In this document: positions 40,146 through 49,952 of the stretch, piece after piece | Position numbering within the stretch: the stretch's first letter is position 1 | Layout of the letters: each line of letters begins with the position of its first letter | Source: Leptospira sp. WS39.C2 | Lineage (GTDB): Bacteria > Spirochaetota > Leptospiria > Leptospirales > Leptospiraceae | NCBI RefSeq assembly: GCF_040833965.1 | Contig: NZ_CP162142.1 | Coordinates: forward strand, 744,001-808,000 | Length of the DNA stretch: 64,000 nt | Reading direction: 5' to 3' | Program-made: the position numbers and the translations under genes | Notes under the pieces: model-generated | Database searches by the model: none | Told to the model about the DNA's origin: nothing | The model's input: the letters and a program-made list of their open reading frames with translations, nothing else

Positions 40146-41074
40146 AAACTGGCATCTCCACTCACGAATCATTTTTAAAACACAATACTGGTCAAGGTCA
40201 TCCAGAAACACATGTTCGACTGGAATCAATTTTGGATAAAATTTCAGACCTTCCAACTAACCACTTCCAATGGAAAACATCATTTAAGGAAGCACCTTTG
40301 TCTCTTATTTCAACGATCCATGATCCAAATTATGTTCGTTTGGTGGGGCGAGTTTGTGAAGAAAAAGGATCTGGTTATTTGGATGGTGATACTGTTTTTT
40401 CGCCGCAATCTTATATGGCCGCAAGCCTTGCAGTTGGTGCTGGTGTGTCACTCGCACAAGACATTCTGGATGGAGAAATCAAAAATGGAATGGCACTGGT
40501 TCGGCCACCAGGCCATCACGCAGAATCTGATTTTGCAATGGGATTTTGTTTGTTTAATAATATTGCAATCACAGCCAAGTACTTACAAACCCAAGGGATC
40601 AAACGAGTTTTGATTTTGGATTGGGATGTCCATCATGGGAACGGCACCGAGCACCAGTTTTACGAAGATGATTCTGTCTATTTTGTGTCTCTCCACCAAT
40701 TCCCTTTTTACCCAGGAACAGGTTCTGCAAGTGAAAGGGGGAGTGGGAAGGGGCTTGGTTATACACTCAATTTGCCAATGGCAAGGGGTGGCGAAGAAAA
40801 GGATTATTTGGATCAGTTTTCAATCATCCATAAGGAAATGGAATCCTTCCAACCAGAATTTGTTTTGGTATCAGCTGGGTTTGATGCCCACATACGGGAC
40901 CCACTTGCAGGGATGAACTTAAATACATCATCTTATGAAAAATTAACAAAAGAAGTGCTCCGGATTGCAAACACTTATGCATCGGGTAAGTTACTTTCTT
41001 TTTTGGAAGGTGGGTATGATTTCCAAGCACTTTCCGAATCTGTGAAAGTGCATTTGGAAACACTGGCATCTTAG
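40142..41074 (+). CDS. Histone deacetylase-family (AcuC/acetylpolyamine amidohydrolase-like) enzyme
   Basis: A 310-residue HDAC-superfamily protein with all catalytic motifs: GHPETHVRLESI, LVRPPGHHAESDFAMGFC, FNNIAI, ILDWDVHHGNGT with zinc ligands D and H, SAGFDAHIRDPLAG with the second Asp, and LEGGYD. It is closer to classical HDAC/AcuC enzymes than the HDAC11-like protein at 25385. Bacterial homologues remove acetyl groups from acetoin-related proteins, acetyl-polyamines or lysines. It overlaps the previous gene by four bases (ATGA) and the convergent alpha/beta hydrolase gene by four bases. Confidence 0.92.
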   Translation: MKTGISTHESFLKHNTGQGHPETHVRLESILDKISDLPTNHFQWKTSFKEAPLSLISTIHDPNYVRLVGRVCEEKGSGYLDGDTVFSPQSYMAASLAVGAGVSLAQDILDGEIKNGMALVRPPGHHAESDFAMGFCLFNNIAITAKYLQTQGIKRVLILDWDVHHGNGTEHQFYEDDSVYFVSLHQFPFYPGTGSASERGSGKGLGYTLNLPMARGGEEKDYLDQFSIIHKEMESFQPEFVLVSAGFDAHIRDPLAGMNLNTSSYEKLTKEVLRIANTYASGKLLSFLEGGYDFQALSESVKVHLETLAS

Positions 41075-42348
41075 GGTTCTGGCGCCACTCCCAATACAAC
41101 TTTTACCCAATGGATGAGTGGACGGGAACTGATGATGGAAAAATGGTTATGTTTTTTTAATTCTAAGGTACGTAGCGCGGGGTTTGTTTTTTTATCGAAC
41201 ACTTTGTCCGTTAGGTAAGTTAGACTTTTTTTCTCCACAATCCCATCTCCTAAAAAATTTTGTAATGGGTTTTCTGGTCCTTCCATCAGAGCATACGCTT
41301 GGTATACATCCAAATCATCCAATTCACCGAAATAAGTTTCTGCAAAGTAACCAGAGATGGTTTCCTTCCATCCTTTTTCCTCTTTTCGGATGAGCCCAAA
41401 CGATAAATCTTTGATGGCATCACTCCTTAGATTTCCGATCATTCCAATAATTTTCATGGCTACATTAGGACTTTTTTCGAATAAAAACCCTAACCAAAAT
41501 CCAATTTTTTCGAGATACGAACCTTTGTTTGGTGCCGCAATAAGAGTGATTTTTCCAAATCTTTTGATCCAAGGTTTGTTTTCTTGTTTTGCATAATACA
41601 AACACGATCGAAAGATGAGGCATCCCAAACTATAACAGATGATATCTGGGTGAATCTCTGTATTTTCTTCAAAAAATACATCCAGAAGGTGCATGAGTTT
41701 TTTTCCATTTTCATGGATGGGAAGGCCATGGTTATAACGAAGGTAAAAAGAATAATAACCACATTCAGCAAGTTCAGTGGCAAGACCAGGTGAAGTAATC
41801 TGCCTATTTTTGTATTCAACTGTTTGTTCTTGCCAAACTGTTTCATCAGTAAAAAGACCTGGCAAAAATAAAACTGATTTGGTTTTGCCTGAGTTTAAGT
41901 ATTCGGTGATGGTTTCTTTGGCTGTGATGTCTTTTCCAAAGGTGCGAAAACTCATATCAATTTTTGTGAGTTTGAATTTTTGGTTATGGGAACTACCTAT
42001 AATACTGGAGACCATTCGGTTATCAAAAACCATATCATCACTTTTTTTGGCAGTGAGTTCTACTTTGAAAAGAGCTTTGTCAAACGCTTGGTTTGTGAGT
42101 TCGATTGTTTTTTGTAATTCCTCATTGGAACGAAGTCCTGTATCTCGTACTTGGACACCCAATTTCTGCAAGGCCTCACGCCATTCTGGTTTGTAAAAAA
42201 ATGCATTTGATAAAAGATCCAAACCATCGCCAGTTGATGTGAGACTTCCTTTAATTAGAAATTGAACTCCTTTTAATAAGGAGTCTGTTGTTTTTTGGGT
42301 GAGGGATACGGTTTTCCCGGCAAGGGAATTGATTAGGATTTGGATCAC
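41071..42348 (-). CDS. Alpha/beta-hydrolase-fold protein of unknown specificity
   Basis: A 425-residue protein starting at GTG (42348). The C-terminal two-thirds has an alpha/beta-hydrolase pattern: SVLFLPGLFTDETVW (oxyanion strand), IICYSLGCLIFRSCLYYA with the nucleophile serine in Y-S-L-G, FLGDGIVEKKS with a candidate Asp and KKHNHFSIISS with the His. The N-terminal 120 residues are helical and mostly polar. No signal peptide is seen, so it is likely cytoplasmic or peripherally membrane-bound. GTG has no clear ribosome binding site. The stop overlaps the HDAC-family gene by four bases. A lipid or ester substrate is possible but not shown. Confidence 0.7.
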   Translation of the reverse strand: MIQILINSLAGKTVSLTQKTTDSLLKGVQFLIKGSLTSTGDGLDLLSNAFFYKPEWREALQKLGVQVRDTGLRSNEELQKTIELTNQAFDKALFKVELTAKKSDDMVFDNRMVSSIIGSSHNQKFKLTKIDMSFRTFGKDITAKETITEYLNSGKTKSVLFLPGLFTDETVWQEQTVEYKNRQITSPGLATELAECGYYSFYLRYNHGLPIHENGKKLMHLLDVFFEENTEIHPDIICYSLGCLIFRSCLYYAKQENKPWIKRFGKITLIAAPNKGSYLEKIGFWLGFLFEKSPNVAMKIIGMIGNLRSDAIKDLSFGLIRKEEKGWKETISGYFAETYFGELDDLDVYQAYALMEGPENPLQNFLGDGIVEKKSLTYLTDKVFDKKTNPALRTLELKKHNHFSIISSRPLIHWVKVVLGVAPEP

Positions 42349-42549
42349 GGTGGGAAAGTGTAATGGAATTTTTTAGGAAAGCGAGTAGAAAATGCTTGGG
42401 AAAGATTGTTTTTAAATAAGACTTTATCGAGTTTATTCAAATCCTACAATTTAGGACAGATAATTTGTCATACAAAATATGAATCATCTATTGTGTCACT
42501 GGTATGTTTAGAAAATTGAATTTCTTTCCTGGTTGATTAGAATCGCCAT

Positions 42550-43860
42550 CTACTGTTCTACGCAGACTATATGGTTTAGAGAGTCACATGAAACTCCACT
42601 GGATCCATTTCGGAAAGCCGTGTAATCTGTCGCATTAGAATTTCCTACCCTTCCACCATTACTTGTAGGAGCAGTTGCAGCCGCGCTTGTCCAATTTGAA
42701 CAATGAAAGGTTGATGCCGCAGAAGCTACTCTCCATTGATCCGAAGGAGAAGTAGATAAACCTGTCCAGTATGTTTTTAAAGCACCCGAATCAAATGCGT
42801 GACTCATTGTGTAAGGATTTGTTGAGAACGAAGTGAGTGTGGCAGGTAATATTCCTGCAGAGTTAGGAGTGAATAAAAATGCAGAATCGTTTGCACGAAT
42901 GTAATTTCTACCGAGTTGAAATACCCAATCAATATTTTCACCTATATTTGTGCAATTTGCAGTTGAATCACATGCTCTTCTATTGACTCCACCATCTGTT
43001 AACATAGCCTTAAAAGTCCCCGTGGCAGGTTTGTTTGCATCTGCATTACATTTTGCATCAGCACCAGCTGGACCGTTAGCTGCAGCACCTTGGAGATTTC
43101 CATTGTACGAAGATGCTGTAACAAAAACTTTATAAACCGTTGTTTGAATTTGAATCGATATGGTTTCAGTATCTGAAATGGTTCCATTCGTTGCGCTAAT
43201 TGTATAATTGATACTTCCTTGTGTATCAGTAGGTGTTCCAGATATAACACAAGTTGTGGGATTTAAACTAAGCCCATTTGGAAGTGAAGGACTTACCGTA
43301 CAAGAAGTGTATGGGAATCCTCCATAAGGTGTCAAACTTGGCATCACATTATCTTCTCTTAACAAAAAAGAACTGCCAGAATAAAACATAACTCTATGAC
43401 GAATTGCAATAGAACCCGAGATGTTGTCAAAATTTGTGTCAATGCTTGAAGAAGATACTGTCAAACTTGATGTTGTTGGTGTTGTCGCAAGCGATGAAAA
43501 TGTTATTATTTGTGGAATATTGTAATTAGCTGGTGTAAATGTTAGATGAGCTGTAAGCGGTGTTGTCACATTGCCATCAATGGAAAGTTTACTTGTATCA
43601 AATGATAAATTAATTGTGACATTTGAGGTTGGAGCGACACCAAGTGTGATTCCGAAAGTTTGAGTTGTGCCGTATGTCAAAACTACACTAGCGCTTGTTA
43701 CATTGATTTTGGAAGATGGTCCAATTAAGAATGTATTCGTAGATGTAGTAGAATTCAATCCATTGATAAGGGTAAATAGAAACTCATCCCTTTGGTTCAC
43801 AGGGTTACAGGAGAGGAAATGGATTGTGAAAAGGAAGGCTAAAAATCCATTCCAACGCAT
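42550..43860 (-). CDS. DUF1554-domain lipoprotein with Ig-like repeat
   Basis: From the ATG at 43860 (AGGGAGGGG upstream) the protein has 436 residues and begins with a lipoprotein signal (WNGFLAFLFTIHFLSC). The N-terminal part is rich in Ser/Thr and shows a beta-sandwich pattern (SSKINVTSASVVLTYGTTQT). Residues around 190-235 carry an Ig-like motif (SCTVSPSLPNGLSLNPTTC then VISGTPTDTQG). The C-terminal 180 residues match the DUF1554 domain common in Leptospira surface proteins (KVFVTASSYNGNLQGAAANG, GADAKCNADANKP, AMLTDGGVNRRACDSTANC) with many conserved cysteines. A surface-exposed lipoprotein is likely. Confidence 0.9.
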   Translation of the reverse strand: MRWNGFLAFLFTIHFLSCNPVNQRDEFLFTLINGLNSTTSTNTFLIGPSSKINVTSASVVLTYGTTQTFGITLGVAPTSNVTINLSFDTSKLSIDGNVTTPLTAHLTFTPANYNIPQIITFSSLATTPTTSSLTVSSSSIDTNFDNISGSIAIRHRVMFYSGSSFLLREDNVMPSLTPYGGFPYTSCTVSPSLPNGLSLNPTTCVISGTPTDTQGSINYTISATNGTISDTETISIQIQTTVYKVFVTASSYNGNLQGAAANGPAGADAKCNADANKPATGTFKAMLTDGGVNRRACDSTANCTNIGENIDWVFQLGRNYIRANDSAFLFTPNSAGILPATLTSFSTNPYTMSHAFDSGALKTYWTGLSTSPSDQWRVASAASTFHCSNWTSAAATAPTSNGGRVGNSNATDYTAFRNGSSGVSCDSLNHIVCVEQ

Positions 43861-43934
43861 GTTCTTACCCCTCCCTAATGGAAATAACAAATTAGGGAAA
43901 CCCCTTTCTCAAAGATCGGAGAAAAGAATCGAAC

Positions 43935-45539
43935 TTACAAGTTAAATTCTTGTGAGAGGTATCGTGAACTGTTTGTCTTCAGTACTTCTCCTAGAAGATT
44001 ACGTCCCTTATCATTATCTTTTAAGCTAACCACTGTGCGTAAGGAAAAAACACGAAGGGCATCTGATACAGATAGAGTTCCGTCTGCTGAATCTTTTCTT
44101 CCTGAAAAGGGAAACACATCGGGACCACGTTGGCACTGCGCGTTCCAATTCACTCGAGCTACTTGGTTCACAAGGGTATCAATGAGTTTGCCAATAGTTT
44201 TTGGGTCTTCACCAAACACACTGGCTTGTTGTCCCATATTGGAGTTTATGATGTATTCCATTGGTTCTTCGATCGAAGTGTATGGAACAATGGGAACCAG
44301 TGGCCCAAATTGTTCTTCATGATACAGACGTGCGTTAGGTGAGACGGGCGAAAGGATAGCAGGAGTCATAAAGGATTCTGTAATTTCCCCACCACCATCG
44401 TTTAAGATTTTTGCCCCATGTTGTACTGCATCATCCAAAAGTTCTTTGAGCCATTTGGTTTTCCCTTCTTCAGGGAGTGGAGTGAAATTGACATCTTTCT
44501 CCCAAGGCATTCCCGCCTTCCATTTGGAAAATTCTTCCAAATACAATTTGGTAAACTCATCCAAAATGTCTTTGTGGACAAAAAGGATTTTTAAAGCAGT
44601 ACACCTTTGTCCATTGTATGATAAGGATCCAGAAACAATTTCAGGAACCATTGTTTTTAAATCGGTATCAGGAAGTATGATGGCAGGGTTTTTGGCATTG
44701 AGTCCGAGAACAGACCTTAGGCGGTTGAGCTTTGGATGTTTTTTTGTAATGAGATTTGCGGTTTGGCTCGAACCAATAAAAGCAAACACATCAATTTTAC
44801 CTGATTCCATAATGGGTGAAATGACTTTCGCTCCATCACCATACACCGTATTGATCACACCTGCAGGGAAGGCTTTTTGGAAACATTCGAGGAGTGGTTC
44901 TAAAAGCAAAACACCATACTTTGCTGGTTTGAAAACAACTGTATTTCCCATAAGGATTGCAGGGATTAACGTGCAAAAAGTCTCGTTTAACGGATAGTTA
45001 AATGGCCCCATACACAAAACCACTCCATAAGGGGAACGTTTGATTTGGGCAATGAGTCCACTTTCCTGGATGTATTTTGAGGAATTGGATTCAAGTTCAA
45101 GGAGTGCGTCTACTGTATCTTCTAAGTATTCGATGGTGCGATCAAATTCTTTTGTGGCATCTTTTTCTGTTTTTCCGATTTCCCACATGAGAAGTAATAT
45201 GATTTGGTATCGTTTTTCTTTCATGAGAGAAACAAAATGGTTCACGGCTAAAATCCGTTCCTGTGGTGTGGATGTAGGCCAAACGCCTGTTCCGTGGTTG
45301 TAAGCTTTCACTGCGGCATCAAGTGCCTTTAGGCTTTGTGAAACATCAAAACTAGGGTAGGAACCGAGGACCACCTGTTCTAATTTTCCGTTCCTTTCGA
45401 GAAACACCGGAGACTTTACGATTTGTGTTTCTCCTTTCCATTCCAGAATTTCGCCACCGAGAAGGTATTTGGTTTGGTGGATGGGTGAAATGCGGTAAGC
45501 AGGGGGAATGGAATCTTCTGTCGGAAAAACAAAGCTCAT
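43935..45539 (-). CDS. NADP-dependent glyceraldehyde-3-phosphate dehydrogenase (GapN)-like aldehyde dehydrogenase
   Basis: A 534-residue aldehyde dehydrogenase. Visible motifs: MGPFNYPLNET (N181, oxyanion hole), VVFKPAKYG (NADP-binding Lys), FIGSSQTANLI (the Rossmann turn), YNGQRCTALKILF with the catalytic cysteine C313, and EEQFGPLVPIVPY. The region where most family members have the general-base glutamate (ELGG-x-N-P) reads GLNAKNP (279-285), with no glutamate, which may change catalysis. GapN oxidises glyceraldehyde-3-phosphate directly to 3-phosphoglycerate, making NADPH. Its start has no obvious ribosome binding site. Confidence 0.82.
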   Translation of the reverse strand: MSFVFPTEDSIPPAYRISPIHQTKYLLGGEILEWKGETQIVKSPVFLERNGKLEQVVLGSYPSFDVSQSLKALDAAVKAYNHGTGVWPTSTPQERILAVNHFVSLMKEKRYQIILLLMWEIGKTEKDATKEFDRTIEYLEDTVDALLELESNSSKYIQESGLIAQIKRSPYGVVLCMGPFNYPLNETFCTLIPAILMGNTVVFKPAKYGVLLLEPLLECFQKAFPAGVINTVYGDGAKVISPIMESGKIDVFAFIGSSQTANLITKKHPKLNRLRSVLGLNAKNPAIILPDTDLKTMVPEIVSGSLSYNGQRCTALKILFVHKDILDEFTKLYLEEFSKWKAGMPWEKDVNFTPLPEEGKTKWLKELLDDAVQHGAKILNDGGGEITESFMTPAILSPVSPNARLYHEEQFGPLVPIVPYTSIEEPMEYIINSNMGQQASVFGEDPKTIGKLIDTLVNQVARVNWNAQCQRGPDVFPFSGRKDSADGTLSVSDALRVFSLRTVVSLKDNDKGRNLLGEVLKTNSSRYLSQEFNL

Positions 45540-45611
45540 GATCCATGAATCGAATGTGCACAGGACTAAAAAAGCAACATTTTACGGAAAAGATCCGCCG
45601 ATAGATAAATT

Positions 45612-45806
45612 ATGGAACCATGGATGGTAGAGAACCAGGAAGAGTGGGAGGCTTTGACCTTACGACTCTTTCGCCGAGTGGAAGAATTGGAATTACTGAT
45701 GGAAGAAGTACGCAGTGATTTGACAAGATACCGCGCGGTTCGGGAAGAATGGTATCTTTGGCACAGCGCTTGGAAGGAGGAATACGCCAAACGAGCGACC
45801 GGATGA
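45612..45806 (+). CDS. Small coiled-coil-like protein
   Basis: A 64-residue ORF between the GapN-like and MaoC genes. It is highly charged, with a heptad-like pattern (WEALTLRLFRRVEELELLM, then EEVRSDLTRYRAVREEW) and three tryptophans. No signal peptide or membrane segment. It is not a shadow of another gene: the gap it occupies has no other convincing frame. There is no clear ribosome binding site, and the gene may be leaderless or not expressed. A regulatory or adaptor role is only a guess. Confidence 0.45.
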   Translation: MEPWMVENQEEWEALTLRLFRRVEELELLMEEVRSDLTRYRAVREEWYLWHSAWKEEYAKRATG

Positions 45807-45877
45807 GCTGGAAAAATCGTTTTCGGTAGGACCTCTCTTGGAAAATTAGTCCTATCCCATTCGAAAAAGGAATTCCC

Positions 45878-47056
45878 ATGGTCGAAAAATCAGTGTCCCC
45901 CTTTGGTGAGTTAGCTCCCAAAACCCCTGCCTCTCTCTCAGACATCAAGAAGAACATCTACGGACGATACCTCGAAGAATTCAATGTCGGTGATATTTAC
46001 GTTCACCCTCGCCAATTCACAGTCGACAGAAGTTTTGCCCAAGAATTTGCCACTGTGTTTATGGATGCCAATCCACTTTACTTATCCAGTGAATATGCAA
46101 AAGCACATGGGTTCCAAGACTTACTTGTCCACCCACTCATGGTGTTTAACTTAGCACTTTCCATTGGTGTTCAGAATAACAGTGAAAAGGCGCTTGCTAA
46201 CCTTGGTTATTACAATGCACAATTTTTAATGCCAGTGTATCCTGGTGATACTTTGTCTTCTCGCACAAAAATTTTGGCAGTGGATGACAAAGGGCCTGAT
46301 AAACCAGGAATCGTAAGTGTGAGAACCCTTTGCCTCAACCAAAAAAACGAAGTGGTGTTACAATACGAACGTAAGATCATGATTTACCAGTCCAATGGAA
46401 AACCAAAAGGAAATCCAAAACCAGGTGATGCTTCTGCTTTTTTTCCAGAGTCGAAAACTCCAGCACTCAAACTTCCTAACCTCAAATTCCCAACTGAGAT
46501 GAAAGATGTCACTTGGGGGCATACTTACTTTGAAAACTTCAAACCAGGGCAAATTTATGTGCACCAAAATGGTCGAACAATCACAGACGAACACTACCAA
46601 TGGACTTACCGAGTAGGGAATACACACCCACTCCATTATGATAAATTGTATTCTGCTGGAATCTCAGGCCCAATGGGTGGAGAACCAGTGGTGTATGGCG
46701 GACTCGTATTTGGTTGGTTAGCTGGTATGGCATCTCGTGATATTTCTGAAAATGCGATTTGGGAACTTGGATTCACAGAAGGATACCATACACAACCTGC
46801 ATTCTCTGGTGATACGGTAACCTGTATTTCTCGTATCCTCACAACAGAAGACAAAGGAACAGAATACGGAATCCCTGCGGGAGAAGTACAAATCCAGTTT
46901 ATTGGACTTAAAAACATCAAAGCAAATGATGCGTTAGATAAATTTGGTGCTGATCTTTTCCTTAAAGAGAATGACAAAAAGAAATTGGGAAAAGAAAAAA
47001 TCCCTGAAAAAATCTTCGAAATTGAAAGAAGATTGATCATCAAAAAACAACCATAA
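45878..47056 (+). CDS. MaoC-family dehydratase/hydratase with two hot-dog domains
   Basis: A 392-residue protein made of two MaoC-like hot-dog halves (about 28-170 and 205-370). The first has [20 protein letters not shown] then [20 protein letters not shown]; the second has [20 protein letters not shown] then HYDKLYSAG. The active-site 'D-x-x-P-x-x' and hydratase-like 'G-x-x-V/L-H-P' turns ([10 protein letters not shown]) suggest an acyl-CoA hydratase such as mesaconyl-CoA or enoyl-CoA hydratase. The exact substrate cannot be read. AAGGA lies before the ATG. An MBL-fold gene follows nine bases later, so they share an operon. Confidence 0.83.
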   Translation: MVEKSVSPFGELAPKTPASLSDIKKNIYGRYLEEFNVGDIYVHPRQFTVDRSFAQEFATVFMDANPLYLSSEYAKAHGFQDLLVHPLMVFNLALSIGVQNNSEKALANLGYYNAQFLMPVYPGDTLSSRTKILAVDDKGPDKPGIVSVRTLCLNQKNEVVLQYERKIMIYQSNGKPKGNPKPGDASAFFPESKTPALKLPNLKFPTEMKDVTWGHTYFENFKPGQIYVHQNGRTITDEHYQWTYRVGNTHPLHYDKLYSAGISGPMGGEPVVYGGLVFGWLAGMASRDISENAIWELGFTEGYHTQPAFSGDTVTCISRILTTEDKGTEYGIPAGEVQIQFIGLKNIKANDALDKFGADLFLKENDKKKLGKEKIPEKIFEIERRLIIKKQP

Positions 47057-47065
47057 GGTGAAACT

Positions 47066-48088
47066 TTGAAAGTAACCATCCCTAAACGAATTCCTGAGAT
47101 GGAGGACATTGGGGATGGTATCTTCAAAATTGTTTTGCCCCAACCATTTTACGCACCAAATAACATCTATTTGTATGAAGGAAACGATGGACTCACCCTG
47201 ATTGATTCAGGATACATTGAGTCCATTCCTATGTTACAAGCATCCCTAAAAACCAAGGGATTTTCTTTCAAAGACATCCGTCATATCATTTACACTCACA
47301 ACCACCTGGATCATATTTCTTCAGCCTTAGTTCTCAAGTCCTATGCCAAAAATGTAACTTATTATGGATACCGTGCCATGGCAGATGGAGTTGGGAATTA
47401 TTTGGAATCGATGTTACTCTTTGAAGAAGCCACAGAAGATTTATTCCACAAAGCCTTTGGTGACAAAGAAGAACTGGGTCGTATCCTAACGGAATCTCGT
47501 AAGGGTTGGCGCCAATTTTTTAGTAAGTTTGGAGAAACTAAAAAAGGAGATCCAGTCCTACGCATTGATGTGGCAATTGATCATAATGATAGTTTGGAAT
47601 TAGGTGGAAGGCTCTTTCGGTTTTTACACACACCTGGTCATAATTTATACCATATCACACCTGTTGATCCAAAGGCAGGGGTATACTTTTCGGGAGACCT
47701 TATCATTGCCAATCTCACTGCGATTTATTCGGAGATGGATGGGAGCTTGGGGGATTATTATTTTACTCTTTCTAAATTGTTAGAAGAACCCATCAAACGA
47801 ATGTTACCTGCCCATGGGAACGAAATCGAAGATCCCAAAAAAACGATCACTCTTGTGAAAAAAACTCTGAGTATCTTAGAGAAAGGCGTGTTACGTAGGT
47901 TACGGGAAGGGGAATCCGATTTAAAAGTATTAATGGAAGCGGCGATTGGAAAAAAAGTACATAATGGTGGCCACCTGCCAACGGCCCTTGGCCTTGTGTA
48001 TAGCATCATCCAAAAACTGGTGTTAGAAGGACAAATCCGTATCGATAAAAGAGACAATGGATATGAAGTGTTTCATATTGTTACGTAA
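47066..48088 (+). CDS. Metallo-beta-lactamase-fold hydrolase
   Basis: A 340-residue MBL protein starting at TTG (47066) with AAGGTG upstream. It has IIYTHNHLDHISSALV (zinc motif HxHxDH), LHTPGHNLYHI, FSGDLIIANL with the bridging Asp, and MLPAHGNEI with the last histidine. The last 80 residues form a winged-helix-like region (LRRLREGESDLKVLM), as in the C-terminal domains of some MBL-fold hydrolases. It follows the MaoC gene by nine bases. The partner suggests a CoA-ester or lactone substrate, but nothing is certain. It differs in length and detail from the MBL protein at 9127. Confidence 0.87.
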   Translation: MKVTIPKRIPEMEDIGDGIFKIVLPQPFYAPNNIYLYEGNDGLTLIDSGYIESIPMLQASLKTKGFSFKDIRHIIYTHNHLDHISSALVLKSYAKNVTYYGYRAMADGVGNYLESMLLFEEATEDLFHKAFGDKEELGRILTESRKGWRQFFSKFGETKKGDPVLRIDVAIDHNDSLELGGRLFRFLHTPGHNLYHITPVDPKAGVYFSGDLIIANLTAIYSEMDGSLGDYYFTLSKLLEEPIKRMLPAHGNEIEDPKKTITLVKKTLSILEKGVLRRLREGESDLKVLMEAAIGKKVHNGGHLPTALGLVYSIIQKLVLEGQIRIDKRDNGYEVFHIVT

Positions 48089-48212
48089 ATGTATCCAATT
48101 GATTGAATACACAAATAAAGTGGGTTATATTATTCCTCACTAGATCCTTTTGATTTCATAGAGTGTGTGTTCTGCGTAACCCAAGTTTCGGATGGAAGAT
48201 GGACTTCCGATT

Positions 48213-49952
48213 CTACTGCGTCAGTTTCCAAACCTCTATCTGTTTTCCTTGCCAAATTTTCTGATACTCCAGTGTTTTTGACTCGGCAAAGGTTTCGAGA
48301 ATGCGTTGTTTCGGCCAAAGAATTGTGTCAGTTAACTCTGGAGCCATAACCACATAACAAAGAGTTGTTTGGTCGCAGATTTCCTTTTTGTTCTGTAGCT
48401 TTTCTAGCGGATAGAGTTTCACTTTCTCTGTGATGAAAAACGAAAGATTGTATTGGGAAAATACAATTTGTTCTATTGATTGATTGGTTATGTTACTTGA
48501 AACTTTACCCGCCTCAGTTTGTAAGATTCCATTGGCATAAGGTAAGTCTTCTCTTACCTCATTTTGGACCTTCGGATCATACCAATTTTGTTTTGATTGG
48601 GCTTCGAGCGGGAAATTTTGGTCCATGGAATTTTTCCAAAACAAACAAGCTAAGATGAGATAAACAATGGGAAGGGAAATTTCTTTTTTTGACTTAAGCC
48701 ATACAATCCCACTGTAGAGTAAAAAGGGAAGTAGGGAATAACTATAATAGGAATACATTTCATGGTGCCAAGGTCTTGTGGAGACCAGATGGGTTAAGTA
48801 TATCAAACTGATGCCAAGGAGTTCAGGAATGAGTTGGATCATTCCAAGTCCTCCACTGATGAGTACTTCCAAATAGATTTGTATGGATTTAGAAACACTT
48901 GTCACTTGTTTGAATGACGAGTGGTAGCCTTGTCGCAAAACATGGGTCCATCCAAAAATCGAATCGGAACCATTTAAGAATGGGAAAACAAAAAAAACAA
49001 AACCTAAATATAGAACTGTGGTAAAAAGAATCCCCAAAATAAGGAAACCATCTCTGTTTTTTAGGGCATCTAAAATTCCTTTGAGTGAATGGTTGCGAAC
49101 AAAATCGATAAGAGAAACCAGAAAAACCGGAAGGAAAAACAAACATAGGTAAAATCCAATGTCTTCTTTTTGAGAAAGGAATAAAATAAGAAATAAACCT
49201 AACAAAAATAAGTGTTTGGTGAATTTGGTTTCGCCTTCTGCAATGAGAGTTTTGCATCGTTCCCAGTTGTAAAAGAAGAAAAATCCAATAAAGACTACAA
49301 GGATTTCAAAATGATAACTGGATCCAATCCGATACAAATACATTTGATTGGTAAGTATCACCCAAATCAATAAAAACTTTAAATCAACATTTGATTTACT
49401 TTTTATCGAAACTTGATATGCCCATGCTAACCATAAAATCGTTGTCAGCTGGTAACAGAAAAACACTCCAACTGCTAATCCATAACGATTTGGAATCCAC
49501 TGGACAAAAGGAGAAAGAAAAAACATCCCTGGCGCAAAATGATGGTTTAGATAACTACCATTACCTGAATCACTATAATAATGGCTCTCAAACCAATTTC
49601 CTTCCGCTATCGATTGTAATACATCGGAGATGCCAATATAATCAGCATCATGGAATAAAAATGAGTCAACAAAAGTTTGAGTGAGTAGGTAGGCATGATA
49701 AGAGCTTGTTATTATAAAACAGAGTCCACTTAGATAAACCAAATAGGGAAGGATCTTGTTTTGATTTTGCCAACTGAAAACTTTTTGAATTGATACAATA
49801 GATTGAAACTTACTCTTCTGTTTCCAATAACTGTATACGAATAGAAGTAGGAAAAAAAGAGATACCCCCTTTTGAAAGGGGGCATGAAAGTGTTTAGGAG
49901 AAACAAAAAGAAAGGAAGTAACTAAACTAAAAAGAAAAAATAAATAAACCAC
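48213..49952 (-). CDS. DUF2079-family polytopic membrane protein
   Basis: A 579-residue protein with at least nine hydrophobic segments and a soluble C-terminal domain of about 130 residues. Segments such as DSFLFHDADYIGISDVLQSI and LNHHFAPGMFFLSPFV fit DUF2079, a family of predicted GT-C-like membrane glycosyltransferases. The start is GTG (49952), directly after the HpcH-like stop (TAA), so the pair is co-translated. The stop is about 120 bases before the convergent MBL gene. No intrinsic terminator is clear. Function unknown. Confidence 0.82.
   Translation of the reverse strand: MVYLFFLFSLVTSFLFVSPKHFHAPFQKGVSLFFLLLFVYSYWKQKSKFQSIVSIQKVFSWQNQNKILPYLVYLSGLCFIITSSYHAYLLTQTFVDSFLFHDADYIGISDVLQSIAEGNWFESHYYSDSGNGSYLNHHFAPGMFFLSPFVQWIPNRYGLAVGVFFCYQLTTILWLAWAYQVSIKSKSNVDLKFLLIWVILTNQMYLYRIGSSYHFEILVVFIGFFFFYNWERCKTLIAEGETKFTKHLFLLGLFLILFLSQKEDIGFYLCLFFLPVFLVSLIDFVRNHSLKGILDALKNRDGFLILGILFTTVLYLGFVFFVFPFLNGSDSIFGWTHVLRQGYHSSFKQVTSVSKSIQIYLEVLISGGLGMIQLIPELLGISLIYLTHLVSTRPWHHEMYSYYSYSLLPFLLYSGIVWLKSKKEISLPIVYLILACLFWKNSMDQNFPLEAQSKQNWYDPKVQNEVREDLPYANGILQTEAGKVSSNITNQSIEQIVFSQYNLSFFITEKVKLYPLEKLQNKKEICDQTTLCYVVMAPELTDTILWPKQRILETFAESKTLEYQKIWQGKQIEVWKLTQ

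Noticed and set aside
45610..45957. 115-codon minus-strand ORF opposite the small 45612 gene and the MaoC start
   Set aside because: It overlaps the MaoC ribosome binding site and start in antisense and has no domain-like features.
48130..48318. 62-codon minus-strand ORF at the end of the DUF2079 gene
   Set aside because: It overlaps the DUF2079 coding region in another frame on the same strand and has no ribosome binding site or motif.
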